From: Clostridiales bacterium | Lineage (GTDB): Bacteria; Bacillota; Clostridia; Oscillospirales; CAG-272 | DNA length: 64,000 nucleotides | Assembly: GCA_012727435.1 (NCBI GenBank) | Contig: JAAYHB010000021.1 | Span: 62,001 to 126,000 of the forward strand | Direction of reading: 5' to 3' | Shown: positions 16,894-26,278 of the stretch, piece by piece | Layout: every line of letters starts with the position of its first letter | Numbering within the stretch: position 1 is the stretch's first letter | Translations under genes and position numbers: made by a program | The notes under the pieces: model-generated | Seen by the model: the letters and a program-made list of their open reading frames with translations, nothing else | Database searches by the model: none | Told to the model about the DNA's origin: nothing

Positions 16894-17046
16894 TCAGCCT
16901 AATACTATATCGGGTAACTGCAGGCTACATCCGCGTATCTGCGCTTTGGGAGCGTCGTCCATTATGCCCCCGCGGGTCAGCACAAGGCCGGGCCATGCCT
17001 CGTATACCGCATCGTCCCGGCTGACAGTGAACTTTTGTATCGGCAT
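16894..17046 (-). pseudogene. 50-codon remnant resembling a sialidase N-terminus
   Basis: A small frame with a strong ribosome-binding site (AAAGGAGG, 8 bases before ATG) encodes 50 residues. Residues 6-26 (TVSRDDAVYEAWPGLVLTRGG, stated here in part) resemble from memory the start of exo-alpha-sialidase/BNR-repeat proteins, which continue for hundreds of residues. Here, after that stretch, the sequence turns to unrelated MDDAPKAQIRGC and stops. I read it as the stump of a decayed gene after a deletion; a true small protein is the alternative. No catalytic part is left. Confidence 0.45.
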
Positions 17047-17125
17047 ATCAAGGCCTCCTTTGGTGTTATATTACTCCCGAAGTTCAGCCATGCCGCCGGC
17101 TTTTACCTGTGCCTGAAGCTTGTAA

Positions 17126-18397
17126 TTACCGCCAGAGAAGCCAAATCAGCACATATCCCGACGTCACCGCGGCCAGCGTGAAGGGGACGCTGATTTTCAT
17201 GAAATCCTTGGCGCTGACGTTGTAGCCTTCCTTCCTCAAAATCCCGAGCCCGGTGATGTTGGCCGACGCACCGATAGGAGTGAGGTTGCCTCCCAGCGTC
17301 GCCCCGCTGATGAGCCCGAAGTAGAATAACGTGGGGTCTATCCCCATCATGCCTGCAATCCCGCCGGTAACCGGCAGCATGGTGGCGACATAGGGGATGT
17401 TGTCTATAAACGCCGAGAAAAGCACCGAAGCCCAGACCAAAAGCGTATACATCAAAAAAACGTTGTTTCCGCTGACCTTGACAAAAAGCTTGCTGATTTC
17501 GTCGACCACACCTGCCTCGGTAATGCCGCCGATGATAATAAAGAGGCCGGCGAGCAGCAGCAGAGTGAAGTAGTCTATCTCCTGGATCGTCTTTTTCAGC
17601 GGCTCAATACTGCGTTTCCTGATAATGTCACGGATAATCCCGATTACCATGAGCCCGACGCAGATAAGACCATTTGTAATTGCGGGTTTCCTGTCCTCGG
17701 GGATGAAGGAGGCGAGAATCAAAAGCAGTATGGTACCAAGTAACAGCGCGGTCGGGAAATAATCCTCGACAACCGTCCTGTCAAAAGTCTCGATTGTCTG
17801 TTTTTCTTTTCGGAACACCCAGAGCAGCACAAGCGTTGCCATAACAGCCCCAAACTGGACTACCCAGAACAATCCCGGCTTTCCCCTGTAGAAGAAGAAG
17901 TCGAGAAAGTCCATTCCGGCATGGCCGCCGAGCAAAATCGAGGTGGTATCGCCCACCAGGGTGGCCGCACCCTGAAGGTTTGAAGATATGGCGATCGCGA
18001 TAATGCTCTTAACCGGGGAGATGTTCAGTTTTTTTGAGATAGTAAGCGCGACCGGAGCTACCATCAGCACGGTTGCCACGTTGTCGATAAACGCAGATAT
18101 AACCGAGGCAAAAAGCGACAGCGATATTATCGCCCATTTGACGTTCGGCATTTTCGCGATAATTAAATCGGCAAGGAGAGACGGCATCTTCGATTCGATA
18201 AACAGAGAGACGACGCCCATCGTTCCGGCAATCATCATAATTACATTCCAGTCGACCGCAAAGAAAACCCTGCCGACCGGAAGAATTCCGAGTATGACGA
18301 AAAGCGCGGCGGAGACCAGTGCGACGTATGCTCTGTACTTCGGCAGAAGGAGCAGCAGGACATAGGTCAATAGAAACAATGCAAGCGGTAAAGCCAA
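17126..18397 (-). CDS. ArsB/NhaD/SLC13-type ion permease
   Basis: An integral membrane protein of about 423 residues with 10-12 hydrophobic segments and an inverted-repeat organisation typical of the ion transporter superfamily. The paired motifs SLFASVISAFIDNVATVLMVAPVAL (first half) and WASVLFSAFIDNIPYVATMLPV (second half) carry the AFIDN signature, followed by SSNLQGAATLVGDTTSILLGG and GATLGGNLTPIGASANITG. Substrates in the family are arsenite, Na+/H+, citrate or other anions; this one cannot be decided. No ArsR or ArsA gene is near. I prefer the TTG at 18397 because GAAAGG lies about 10 bases upstream; a TTG at 18415 extends the frame but has no ribosome-binding site. Confidence 0.85.
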   Translation of the reverse strand: MALPLALFLLTYVLLLLLPKYRAYVALVSAALFVILGILPVGRVFFAVDWNVIMMIAGTMGVVSLFIESKMPSLLADLIIAKMPNVKWAIISLSLFASVISAFIDNVATVLMVAPVALTISKKLNISPVKSIIAIAISSNLQGAATLVGDTTSILLGGHAGMDFLDFFFYRGKPGLFWVVQFGAVMATLVLLWVFRKEKQTIETFDRTVVEDYFPTALLLGTILLLILASFIPEDRKPAITNGLICVGLMVIGIIRDIIRKRSIEPLKKTIQEIDYFTLLLLAGLFIIIGGITEAGVVDEISKLFVKVSGNNVFLMYTLLVWASVLFSAFIDNIPYVATMLPVTGGIAGMMGIDPTLFYFGLISGATLGGNLTPIGASANITGLGILRKEGYNVSAKDFMKISVPFTLAAVTSGYVLIWLLWR

Positions 18398-18571
18398 TTT
18401 GACACGACCTTTCAAAAAATGTCACATTACTTTGAAATTATATCACAACCGGCGGTTTTTTGCCAACACTTATGATTATTTTTTCAATAATTTTCGGCAG
18501 AATACCGGACAATTAACTACCGCAATTCAAAAACCGGGTTAAAACCGCCGGCATCCGGCTGATCTCAGGAC

Positions 18572-18615
18572 AAAAAAACAGAACCGCGGCAGTCAGAGCT
18601 GCCACAGCGGTTCTG
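18572..18615 (-). terminator. Terminator of the aldolase-dehydrogenase operon
   Basis: On the minus strand, CAGAACCGC pairs with GCGGTTCTG (18579-18615) around an inner GGCAG/CTGCC stem and is followed by seven T. It lies 16 bp after the E1 stop. Confidence 0.88.
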
Positions 18616-18630
18616 CCTGTACTTATTACA

Positions 18631-21102
18631 TTATACCCCCAGCCTCAGGCGCCTCTCTTGCTCGGCCTCGGTCACCGAACTCACCGGGACATGCCCGGGC
18701 AGCGGCAGGATTTTCTCGTGAATCGTGTCTATTATCCAGCCGGGCTGCGGGAAGAAGAATTCGTCAAATTCAAAGGGCGGCGTTATCCAGTTCCGCGCTC
18801 CGACCACGGCAGGCGGCCCGTCCAGCCAGTCAAAGCAAAGCGAGGTGATGTTCTGCGCAACATCATTCAAAAACGACCCGCGCGCGCAGGCGTCGGACAC
18901 CAGCACCACCCGCCCGGTTTTCTTCACCGACTCGACAATCTTCGAATAGTCGAGCGGGACAAGGCTGTGCAGGTTGATAATTTCGGCGTTTTTACCGTAT
19001 TTTGATTTCAGGATATCTGCCGCCTCGACAGCGCGGTAGAGCGCCGCGCCGACAGTCAGTATCGTTATGTCGTCACCCTTTCTTATGAGGTTGGTATCCC
19101 CGATTTTTATCTCATAGGGCTCCTCAGGCACGCCGCCCTCATGGAACCGCTCGGGCATGTCGTAAATCCTCTGGCTCTCAAAGAAGATTACCGGGTCGGT
19201 GCCGTTCAGCGCCGCGGTCATCAGCCCGCGCGCCTCATAGGGGGTCGCAGGGAAGCAGACCTTGAGCCCGGGTATGTGGGCGCAGAGCGAGGTCCAGTCC
19301 TGCGAGTGCTGAGCCCCGTATTTCGAGCCGACCGACACCCGCACGACCACCGGCATTTTGAGTATGCCGGCGCTCATGGCCTGCCACTTTGAGAGCTGGT
19401 TGAATATCTCGTCGCCGCAACGCCCGATGAAGTCGGCATACATAAGCTCGACCACAGCCCGGCCGCCGCACATTCCGTAGCCCACCGCTGTGCCGACAAT
19501 CGCCGCCTCTGAAATCGGGGCGTTGAAAAGCCGGTAGTGCGGCAGGGCGTCCATCATGTCGCGGTAAACCGCAAAGGCGCCTCCCCAGTCGCGCACGTCC
19601 TCGCCGTAGGAAATCATGGTCGGGTCTTCGTAAAACTTGTCAATCAGCGACTCGGCGATGGCGTCGCGCAGGTTGTAGGCCTTCATTTTGCTGACCGGCT
19701 TGCCGTCCTCGTCTGTAAGTGCGCGCACCTTGGATTTTATTTTCTTATAAGCCGGGCACTCCTCCTTAGGCAGGGTGTATTCGGGCGCCCGCTCGTCAAG
19801 CTTCGGTATGTGCAGGTTTGAGAACATGAGCCGCTCGACGACTCCCGGGTCGGCAACAAAATCGGCATACGGAGATATGTCCTTGTCGGCGGCATGGCGG
19901 CAGATTCTTGTCATCCTCTCGACCGTCTCGGCGATTATGTCGTCAAATGCCGCATCGGGAGCAACTCCCGCCTCGACCAGCGCGCGGCGGTATGTGATTA
20001 TCGGATCATGCTCTCGCCATGCTTCTAACTCCTCCTTTGTGCGGTAGGCATTCTGGTCGGAGGTCGAGTGCCCCGAATACCTGTACGTAACAATATCGAG
20101 CAGCACCGGCCCCTGATCCGAGCGCAGGAGCGGGAGCTTTCTCCCCATCGCGTCAATGACCGCCAGAGGGTTGTAGCCGTCAACCCGCTCGGCGTGCATC
20201 TGACTCGGGCAGATTCCGGCGCCAAGCCGGGCGGCTATGTCGTGTGCCATGGTCTCGCCGCGTGTCTGGCCGCCCATGCCGTAGCTGTTGTTGAAAACAT
20301 TAAAGAGAATCGGCAGGCCGCCTTTCATGTCGCCCTCCCAGAGGGTGCCAAACTGGGCCATTGCGGCAAAGTTCATGGCCTCATAAACCGGACCGCAGCC
20401 AAGCGACCCGTCGCCGGTATTGCAGACCACAACGCCGGGTTTGCGGTTTATCTTTTTGAACAGCGCCGCTCCGGTGGATATCGGGGCGCTGCCGCCGACA
20501 ATGGCGTTGTTTGGGTAGACGCCGAACGGCAGGAAAAAGGCATGCATCGAGCCGCCGAGCCCTATGTGAAAGCCGGTTTCCCTCGCGAAAATCTCGGCAA
20601 GCGTGCCGTAAAGAATGAATCTTATTGCCAGCTCCTTGACCGAATCAGCCTTGCCGAGAGACTCTACCGCGCGCAGAGTCCGACCGCCCATGAAATTCTC
20701 CATGATTTTGAGGAGCTTCTCATCGGGCAGCTTATCTATTGCCGAAAGCGACTTTGCGATAATCTCGCTGTGGCTGCGGTGTGAGCCGAAGGTGAAGTCA
20801 TCAATGCCCAGAAGATATGCCATTCCGACGGCGGCAGCCTCCTGCCCCAACGACAGGTGGGCTGGGCCGGGATATGTGGTCTGAACGCCGTTGTAACTGC
20901 CCTGAGTTTTTATAAGGCTTAGCATTGTCTCAAACTCGCGGCAGATGGCGATATCGCGGAAGATGCGGATAAAATCACCATCCGAGTAGCGTGCCCTCTC
21001 GTCGTTTATCGTCTTGTTGTACCGGTTGACCGGTATGTCGGTAAACGTGATTTTTCCCGGTGCGCGTGTGGCTACGGGGTCGACAAACAGTGATTTCGGC
21101 AT
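18631..21102 (-). CDS. Fused E1 (alpha-beta) of a 2-oxoacid/acetoin dehydrogenase complex
   Basis: This TPP-dependent decarboxylase component carries both subunits in one 823-residue chain. The alpha half (about 40-420) has SHRSHSEIIAKSL and the TPP motif GDGSLGCGPVYEAMNF...FNVFNNSYG (about 230-274), with some 10 extra residues between GDG and NN (GTLWEGDMKGG). The beta half (about 470-800) starts MKAYNLRDAIAESL and has ISYGEDV, NAPISEAAIVGTAVGYGMCG and GSKYGAQHSQDWTSLCAHIPGLKV. Fused E1 chains exist but the usual E1 is two genes. It is last in an operon with E2, E3, a zinc dehydrogenase, a PHP protein and a class II aldolase. The substrate (pyruvate, acetoin or another 2-oxoacid) is not decided. 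Confidence 0.9.
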   Translation of the reverse strand: MPKSLFVDPVATRAPGKITFTDIPVNRYNKTINDERARYSDGDFIRIFRDIAICREFETMLSLIKTQGSYNGVQTTYPGPAHLSLGQEAAAVGMAYLLGIDDFTFGSHRSHSEIIAKSLSAIDKLPDEKLLKIMENFMGGRTLRAVESLGKADSVKELAIRFILYGTLAEIFARETGFHIGLGGSMHAFFLPFGVYPNNAIVGGSAPISTGAALFKKINRKPGVVVCNTGDGSLGCGPVYEAMNFAAMAQFGTLWEGDMKGGLPILFNVFNNSYGMGGQTRGETMAHDIAARLGAGICPSQMHAERVDGYNPLAVIDAMGRKLPLLRSDQGPVLLDIVTYRYSGHSTSDQNAYRTKEELEAWREHDPIITYRRALVEAGVAPDAAFDDIIAETVERMTRICRHAADKDISPYADFVADPGVVERLMFSNLHIPKLDERAPEYTLPKEECPAYKKIKSKVRALTDEDGKPVSKMKAYNLRDAIAESLIDKFYEDPTMISYGEDVRDWGGAFAVYRDMMDALPHYRLFNAPISEAAIVGTAVGYGMCGGRAVVELMYADFIGRCGDEIFNQLSKWQAMSAGILKMPVVVRVSVGSKYGAQHSQDWTSLCAHIPGLKVCFPATPYEARGLMTAALNGTDPVIFFESQRIYDMPERFHEGGVPEEPYEIKIGDTNLIRKGDDITILTVGAALYRAVEAADILKSKYGKNAEIINLHSLVPLDYSKIVESVKKTGRVVLVSDACARGSFLNDVAQNITSLCFDWLDGPPAVVGARNWITPPFEFDEFFFPQPGWIIDTIHEKILPLPGHVPVSSVTEAEQERRLRLGV

Positions 21103-21155
21103 TTTCGGTCCCTCTCGTTTTATATTTTCTTCGGGCAGCCCTGCTGCCGCTATTA

Positions 21156-22529
21156 TTATAGCCTGAGCAATGCTTCGCGTATTATTTCGCTCACCGTCGG
21201 GTGCGGGAAGACCAGCTTCTGCAGCCGGGCGAGCGGCAGCTCGGTGTCGAGCATCAGGGCGGCGCCGTATATCATCTCGGAGGCATACGGGCCTATCATG
21301 TGAACCCCCACAAGCCGCTCGCGGGCAGTGTCATACACCAGCTTGCAGAAGGCGGCGCCGCTCCCGGCCTCGGCGACATACCTGCCGGCATAGGTCATCG
21401 GGATTTTTACTTCCCTAACAGTGTATCCCTTTGCCGTAGCGCTCTCCTTCGATTCGCCTGCCGAAGCGACTTCGGGATCCGTGTAGATCACCGACGGAAT
21501 GTGGTCGTATCTCATCTCGTCTTTTTTGCCGAGCATATGCGCCACCGCAACTTCGGCCTCGCGGTATGCGGTGTGGGCCAGCATCATGCGCCCGTTACAG
21601 TCGCCGACGGCATACACGCCCGGGACATTTGTGCAAAGCCGGCTGTCGGTGACTGCCGCCCCGCGGCTGCACTCAACCCCCAGCGTCTCAAGCCCGACAC
21701 CCTCTGTCACCGGTCTTCGTCCGGCGGCCAGCAGCAGAGTGTCGCACTCAAGCCTTATCATCCCGCCGTCTTTTTCCTCATATGTAACCGCCCCCGCGTC
21801 AATTTTCCTGACCCGGCAGGAGAGCCTGAACTTCATGCCGCGCCGGCCGTATTCGTTCATCAGCACCCGGCAGATCTCGGCGTTTGTGTCTCCCGCAATC
21901 TTCGGGGACAGCTCAATTACCGTAACATCAACACCAACCGAATTGAAATAGCAGGCCATCTCAAGCCCGACCACGCCCCCGCCGATGACCACCAGCGATT
22001 GCGGAAGTTCCTTCATATCAAGTATTTCGCGGTTGGTTTTGACAAAGCCCGAGGCAAGCCCCTCAAAAAGCCCCGGAATCGGCGGCAGAGCAGTCTCGGA
22101 GCCGGTTGCAACGCAGAGCCGTGCAGCGGTATATTTTTCGCCCTCGGCGTCCTCGACAACAAAGCCGTCCCCGGCGCGTCCCGAAATTTTCACGGCCGAC
22201 TTTATCACAGTCACCCCGGCGGCCTTCATCGCCGCCTCAATGCCGCCAGTCAGCGTCTTTACCACCCTGTCCTTGCGGGCGACAGCCTTTTTGTGGTCAT
22301 ATTTTGCCCCGGTAACGCTCACCCCGAAAGCCTCGCTCTCGGTAGCATGGCGGTAGAGTTTGGCGCAGTGGAGCAGCGACTTTGTGGGAATGCAGCCTTC
22401 ATTCAGGCACACCCCGCCAAGCGCCCTTTTTTCAAAGAGCGCTACCATCATCCCGCCGGCTGCGGCGCGCTCGGCGGCAAGATAGCCTCCCGGCCCCCCG
22501 CCGATTACTATAAGATCGTACCTTTCCAT
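21156..22529 (-). CDS. lpdA: Dihydrolipoamide dehydrogenase (E3)
   Basis: The 457-residue flavoprotein reoxidises the dihydrolipoyl group of E2 and passes electrons to NAD+. Seen are the FAD Rossmann motif YDLIVIGGGPGGYLAAERAA, the redox-active disulfide GGVCLNEGCIPTKSLLH (about residues 37-53), the NAD-binding VIGGGVVGLEMACYF, a second FAD motif VYAVGDCNGRMMLAHTAYRE, and the C-terminal HPTVSEIIREALL with its His-Glu pair (VFPHPTVSE). Start at 22529 follows GAGGGG at the end of the E2 gene, with 5 bases between the genes. No lipoyl domain is attached. Specific partner of the adjacent E2. Confidence 0.95.
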   Translation of the reverse strand: MERYDLIVIGGGPGGYLAAERAAAGGMMVALFEKRALGGVCLNEGCIPTKSLLHCAKLYRHATESEAFGVSVTGAKYDHKKAVARKDRVVKTLTGGIEAAMKAAGVTVIKSAVKISGRAGDGFVVEDAEGEKYTAARLCVATGSETALPPIPGLFEGLASGFVKTNREILDMKELPQSLVVIGGGVVGLEMACYFNSVGVDVTVIELSPKIAGDTNAEICRVLMNEYGRRGMKFRLSCRVRKIDAGAVTYEEKDGGMIRLECDTLLLAAGRRPVTEGVGLETLGVECSRGAAVTDSRLCTNVPGVYAVGDCNGRMMLAHTAYREAEVAVAHMLGKKDEMRYDHIPSVIYTDPEVASAGESKESATAKGYTVREVKIPMTYAGRYVAEAGSGAAFCKLVYDTARERLVGVHMIGPYASEMIYGAALMLDTELPLARLQKLVFPHPTVSEIIREALLRL

Positions 22530-22534
22530 GCGTA

Positions 22535-23815
22535 TCAACCCCTCACCAGCAGAGCCGTAAAGTTTTCGAGATTTCTGCAAAGCTCCTGCATAAACCGCGC
22601 CGCCGGCGCGCCGTCAACCGCTCTGTGGTCATAGGTCAGCGAGAGCCCCATTGCCGGGTAAAACTCATGCCCCCCGCCTTCCCTCTCGTGCACACGCTGC
22701 AAAATGCTGCAGACCCCGAGAATTCCGATCTGCGGCGGGTTTAGTACCGGGGTGAAGGACTCGACCCCCAGCGCCCCGAGGTTTGAGACGGTAAAGCTCC
22801 CGCCATAAAGCAGGTCGGGGCTGATGCCGCCCGACCTTGCCGCCGCGGCAAGTTCTTTGACTTCCTTCGATATTTCAATGAGCGATTTCTTGTCGGCATT
22901 AAATACTACCGGCACCACAAGCCCGCGCGGCGTGTCGACCGCCACTGCAAGGTTGACCGTGCGATATCGCCGCAGAATCCCCTCCTCGGGCATTGTGGCA
23001 TTGAGGTCGGGGTGGCTTTTGAGCGTCCTTGATACGGCAAAGAGCACCATGTCGCCAAGCGTGACGCCTGCAAGCTCACCCCCGGCAGCCTTGAACTCGG
23101 CCCGGCAGCGGAGGATGCCGGTCGCGTCAAAGCTGTGGTGGCTGGTGAGCTGGGCGGTTGTGGCAAGCGACTCCTTCATGGCTCTGGCAATCGCACGTCG
23201 GATGCCCGTGAGCTTTATCTCCTCGTATTCGCCTTCAGGCTGCACCGGCTTTAATGCTTCTGGCCGCCCTTCCTTCATCAGCCGGCGCATATCGGGCTCA
23301 ATCACACGCCCCATGGGGCCGGTCCCGCTCGCCTCCCGCGGGTCTACCCCCGCGCGCTCCGCAAGTCCTCTCGCCCGCGGGGAAATGCGGAATATGTCGC
23401 CTCCCCTGGTTGTGTTGGCAGGCACGACCTCAGTCGCTTCGGGTGTACCTGCCCGGGTCCCGGTGATTTCGGCCCGGTCTTGCCCGGTAACGATACTTAT
23501 TCCCGCCCCCGTGGCGGCGCGGTTTGTTCCTGCCGCCGTCTTTGCCGACGCGGGGCGCAGAGCCGAGACATCCTCGCCGGGTTGGCCGATAGCGCAGACA
23601 TTGGTGAGCACCGGAACCTCCTCACCCGGCCCGAAGAAAATTTCAAGCAGCACGCCCGCCTCGGTCGACTCGCACTCAAAGGAGGCCTTGTCGGTTTCAA
23701 AGTCAAACAATACGTCGCCTACCGCGACCAAATCTCCCGGCTGCTTTTTCCACTCGCCTATGATGCAGGACTCGACGGTTATTCCCACCTTCGGCATCAC
23801 AACCGCTTTTGCCAT
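22535..23815 (-). CDS. Dihydrolipoamide acyltransferase (E2)
   Basis: 426 residues in the standard E2 order: one lipoyl domain (residues 1-77; lipoylated Lys in DFETDKASFECES), a linker rich in Ala/Thr/Gly, a peripheral subunit-binding domain (RISPRARGLAERAGVDPREASGTGPMGRVIEPD, about 141-173), and a catalytic core ending in SLTYDHRAVDGAPAARF with the active-site His. The core inserts VNLAVAVDTPRGLVVPVVFNAD as in other E2s. It carries acyl groups from E1 to CoA. Position directly before lpdA and after the zinc dehydrogenase; ATG follows AAAGGAGACC. Confidence 0.94.
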   Translation of the reverse strand: MAKAVVMPKVGITVESCIIGEWKKQPGDLVAVGDVLFDFETDKASFECESTEAGVLLEIFFGPGEEVPVLTNVCAIGQPGEDVSALRPASAKTAAGTNRAATGAGISIVTGQDRAEITGTRAGTPEATEVVPANTTRGGDIFRISPRARGLAERAGVDPREASGTGPMGRVIEPDMRRLMKEGRPEALKPVQPEGEYEEIKLTGIRRAIARAMKESLATTAQLTSHHSFDATGILRCRAEFKAAGGELAGVTLGDMVLFAVSRTLKSHPDLNATMPEEGILRRYRTVNLAVAVDTPRGLVVPVVFNADKKSLIEISKEVKELAAAARSGGISPDLLYGGSFTVSNLGALGVESFTPVLNPPQIGILGVCSILQRVHEREGGGHEFYPAMGLSLTYDHRAVDGAPAARFMQELCRNLENFTALLVRG

Positions 23816-23827
23816 TTTCGGTCTCCT

Positions 23828-25093
23828 TTATATTTGATTGAAATACTTAAGAAGGTACTTTTCGGCCTTATCGCACCACAGCCGGTTGTTGGCTTCGGTA
23901 ATCTCAGCCAGCCCCGCAAAGAAGGGCTCGCGCTCCCCGAGCTTCGGGAAGTCCTCTATTGCGGTAAGCGGCAGGTTAATTCCGGTATAAATCAGCTTTT
24001 TGCCGCCCGGAATATTGGGCAGGTTCAGGGTGGTCTCGGGGACGCAGTCAAGCCCCCCGATGTGGGTAATCAGTATTGCCGGGTTGAGTTTCCCTCGGCT
24101 CATCATCTCAAGCGCCTCGCGCATGTCCTCGTTGTTCCCGCCGGTCGTCGCGACAATATGCGTTCGCGAGTAATGCACCCTGAAAAAGTTCAGTCTTGCC
24201 GAAAATTCGGGGTCTGCCGGCCCGGCAAAGAAGTTCAGACAGCCGTCGGCCGCCAATATCGAGTCGGCCTGCTCGACAAGCGCGGCGACCGGGGCGAAGA
24301 CCAGCACGTCGTCATACCCGCGCCCCCCTGAAAAAGCCATCAGCTCGGCACAAGGGTCGCTGCAGTCCAATGGGTTGAGATATTTCAGCTCCACTCCGCG
24401 TGATGCCGCGTACTCAACCGAAAGTATCTCGCCGGCACGTTTTAGCCGCGCCCGGTCAATGTCGGTGACTATCAGCTTTGCGGGCTTTCTGTCGCAGTTC
24501 AGGATATATTCAATCGCCGCAAGCCCCATCGGACCGGCTCCGGCGAGCAGCGCCATGAAACCGCCCTCTCTTATTCCCATAATGTGCTGATACCTGCCGA
24601 GCTCCGCATGATGATACATCGCGTGGAAGGTCCCCGCGACGCAGGAGAAGGGCTCGGCCAGTGCGCCGGTAAAAAAGCTCTCGCCCTCATAAACAAACAG
24701 GCAGTCGGTTTCCATCACCTGCCGCGGAATAATGATATACGTCGCATCTCCGCCGAAATACGGGAAAGAGTAACCGGCCGCCGCCATCGAGCCACGATAA
24801 TTTATCGCAGGCTGGACAACGAATTTCTGCCCCGGCCTGTACTTGTCGGAATATTTCGCCCCTACCCGCACAAACTCGCCGCAGAACTCATGTCCGACAA
24901 TGACAGGATTCTCGGAAATATCGGGCGGCACCCGCTTGTGGGCGGTACCGAGTTTTGCTGCTTTGTTGGTCGAGGGGCAAAGCGAGTCGACTACCACCCG
25001 GGCGAGTATCTCGTCCTCCCCGATTTCAGGCAGCTCAAACTCGTCTATTCTTAAATCCTGGGCTCCGTGCAGCCTTACCGCTCTTGTTTTCAT
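23828..25093 (-). CDS. Zinc-dependent alcohol dehydrogenase, sorbitol/sorbose-1-phosphate reductase-like
   Basis: The 421-residue medium-chain dehydrogenase has VVDSLCPSTNKAAKLG (Cys zinc ligand), NPVIVGHEFCGEFVRVG (GHE motif, about residues 64-80), GALAEPFSCVAG (substrate/zinc Glu) and the nucleotide-binding MALLAGAGPMGLAAIEYILN. It lacks the usual four-cysteine structural-zinc loop between the GHE motif and the core, replaced by QPAINYRGSMAAAGYSFPYFGG. This layout matches the L-sorbose-1-phosphate reductase-type subgroup from memory. It probably oxidises a polyol or reduces a keto-sugar phosphate in the same pathway as the aldolase two genes upstream. Start 25093 follows GGAG; gaps to neighbours are 12-13 bp. 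Confidence 0.85.
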   Translation of the reverse strand: MKTRAVRLHGAQDLRIDEFELPEIGEDEILARVVVDSLCPSTNKAAKLGTAHKRVPPDISENPVIVGHEFCGEFVRVGAKYSDKYRPGQKFVVQPAINYRGSMAAAGYSFPYFGGDATYIIIPRQVMETDCLFVYEGESFFTGALAEPFSCVAGTFHAMYHHAELGRYQHIMGIREGGFMALLAGAGPMGLAAIEYILNCDRKPAKLIVTDIDRARLKRAGEILSVEYAASRGVELKYLNPLDCSDPCAELMAFSGGRGYDDVLVFAPVAALVEQADSILAADGCLNFFAGPADPEFSARLNFFRVHYSRTHIVATTGGNNEDMREALEMMSRGKLNPAILITHIGGLDCVPETTLNLPNIPGGKKLIYTGINLPLTAIEDFPKLGEREPFFAGLAEITEANNRLWCDKAEKYLLKYFNQI

Positions 25094-25106
25094 TTTTATC
25101 TCCGTG

Positions 25107-26267
25107 CTATACTCTTTCTCTCTCCACGAGCATCCATGCCGCCGAGACCAGATGCGAGAATTCGGGCTCGGCAAGCTGCCGGCAGATAAAACTCTGTCGC
25201 GGCTGGTTTATGTCCTCGCCGGATATCTGGAGCATATCAAACTCGCGGCATTTTGCCATCAGGCGCTCAAGCTGCGCTCTGGTATTCCTCGAGGGCATAA
25301 AGGTCACTCCCCTTATCCCCTTTTCGTGCAAAAACTCAAAGAGCTCGTCGAGGTAGCCGTCCTCGAAGGCCTCGGCCTTTTTGTCGCCGGTGGGCGAATC
25401 GCCGACATCCCCGAGATATGCATAGCAAAGTATCCCATGGACTTCCTCACCGAGTTTTGTCGCCTGCTCTATCGTCATCAGCTCGTCATCGGCCGGAATA
25501 TAAATCTTCGGGTTCAGCGAAGACTTAAGGACGCCCAGCAGGTCATATCGGAAGTTAAGCGGGTCGGCCTCCTCAAGCCAACGGCGCTGGCGCGCCGAGA
25601 GTTTCAAGCCGAGCGAATCCTCAAGAAATTGAATAACCCCGCTCTCGCCGACCTCTTGTATTATCCTGTCAGCAAGGGCAAAAAGCAGATGCCGCTCGGT
25701 GACGCTCCCGCCGTCACGGTACATTGACATCGGCAGAATATCGCGGTCAAAGTTTATTTCAATACCAAAAGGCGACATTATCTCGTTGATTTTTGCGGTC
25801 ATTTTGCGGTTCCGCAGGTTCCGCTTCTCGCGCAGGCCGGCAAAAACCTCCTGGACCCGCGAAAAGTATGCCTCTCGCACGCTGTGCAGCGCCATGTATG
25901 CGACCCCCGACTGGTCGGGGTTGTTTATTTTCCGGTGCTCAAAGGGGGTGCCGGCAAGAGTTATGCGGAACTCGACCCCGCAGGTAGTGCCGACCCGGGC
26001 AAGCTCGCCGGCGCGCCGGAACTCCTCCCCGCCGCCGATGCTGTCGTGGTCCATGATTCCGGCGGCCGGCAGCCCGGCCTCGCGCGCAAACCAGATAGCC
26101 GCCGCGGGCGAGTAGGGCGAGAACGAATAGGTTGTATGTATGTGATTGTTTGAATGCTCGGGTCGTGTAGCCGGCGCCGGTTCTCGTCTTAGAAGCAGCT
26201 CAAGGTTGTCAAGCCGCTCTTCGCTGTCCGGGACGCCGAGCAGCTTTAATATCTCGATTTTTTCCAT
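25107..26267 (-). CDS. PHP-domain phosphoesterase
   Basis: 386 residues. The PHP metal-binding motifs are present: NNHIHTTYSFSPYSP (about residues 41-55, H-x-H), AGIMDHDSIGGGEEF (about 73-87, DHD), and TTCGVEFRIT (Glu). Late motifs LQISGEDINQPRQSF provide the final Asp. An inserted helical region (about 160-290) separates the halves. PHP proteins act as phosphatases or phosphodiesterases using two or three metal ions. Encoded 11 bp after the class II aldolase and 13 bp before the dehydrogenase, so it most likely removes phosphate from a sugar or polyol phosphate in this pathway. It is not the His-pathway enzyme, which is a different PHP protein at 32346. Confidence 0.85.
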   Translation of the reverse strand: MEKIEILKLLGVPDSEERLDNLELLLRREPAPATRPEHSNNHIHTTYSFSPYSPAAAIWFAREAGLPAAGIMDHDSIGGGEEFRRAGELARVGTTCGVEFRITLAGTPFEHRKINNPDQSGVAYMALHSVREAYFSRVQEVFAGLREKRNLRNRKMTAKINEIMSPFGIEINFDRDILPMSMYRDGGSVTERHLLFALADRIIQEVGESGVIQFLEDSLGLKLSARQRRWLEEADPLNFRYDLLGVLKSSLNPKIYIPADDELMTIEQATKLGEEVHGILCYAYLGDVGDSPTGDKKAEAFEDGYLDELFEFLHEKGIRGVTFMPSRNTRAQLERLMAKCREFDMLQISGEDINQPRQSFICRQLAEPEFSHLVSAAWMLVERERV

Positions 26268-26278
26268 GTAATGCTACC

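Noticed and set aside
17126..18397. Arsenic resistance operon
   Set aside because: The permease has the ArsB/NhaD fold, but no arsR, arsC or arsA gene is adjacent; the substrate is left open.
21201..22634. Long open frame (477 codons) on the plus strand
   Set aside because: It is antisense to lpdA, whose motifs are complete. GC-rich codon use on the other strand removes stops and creates it; no family similarity is seen.
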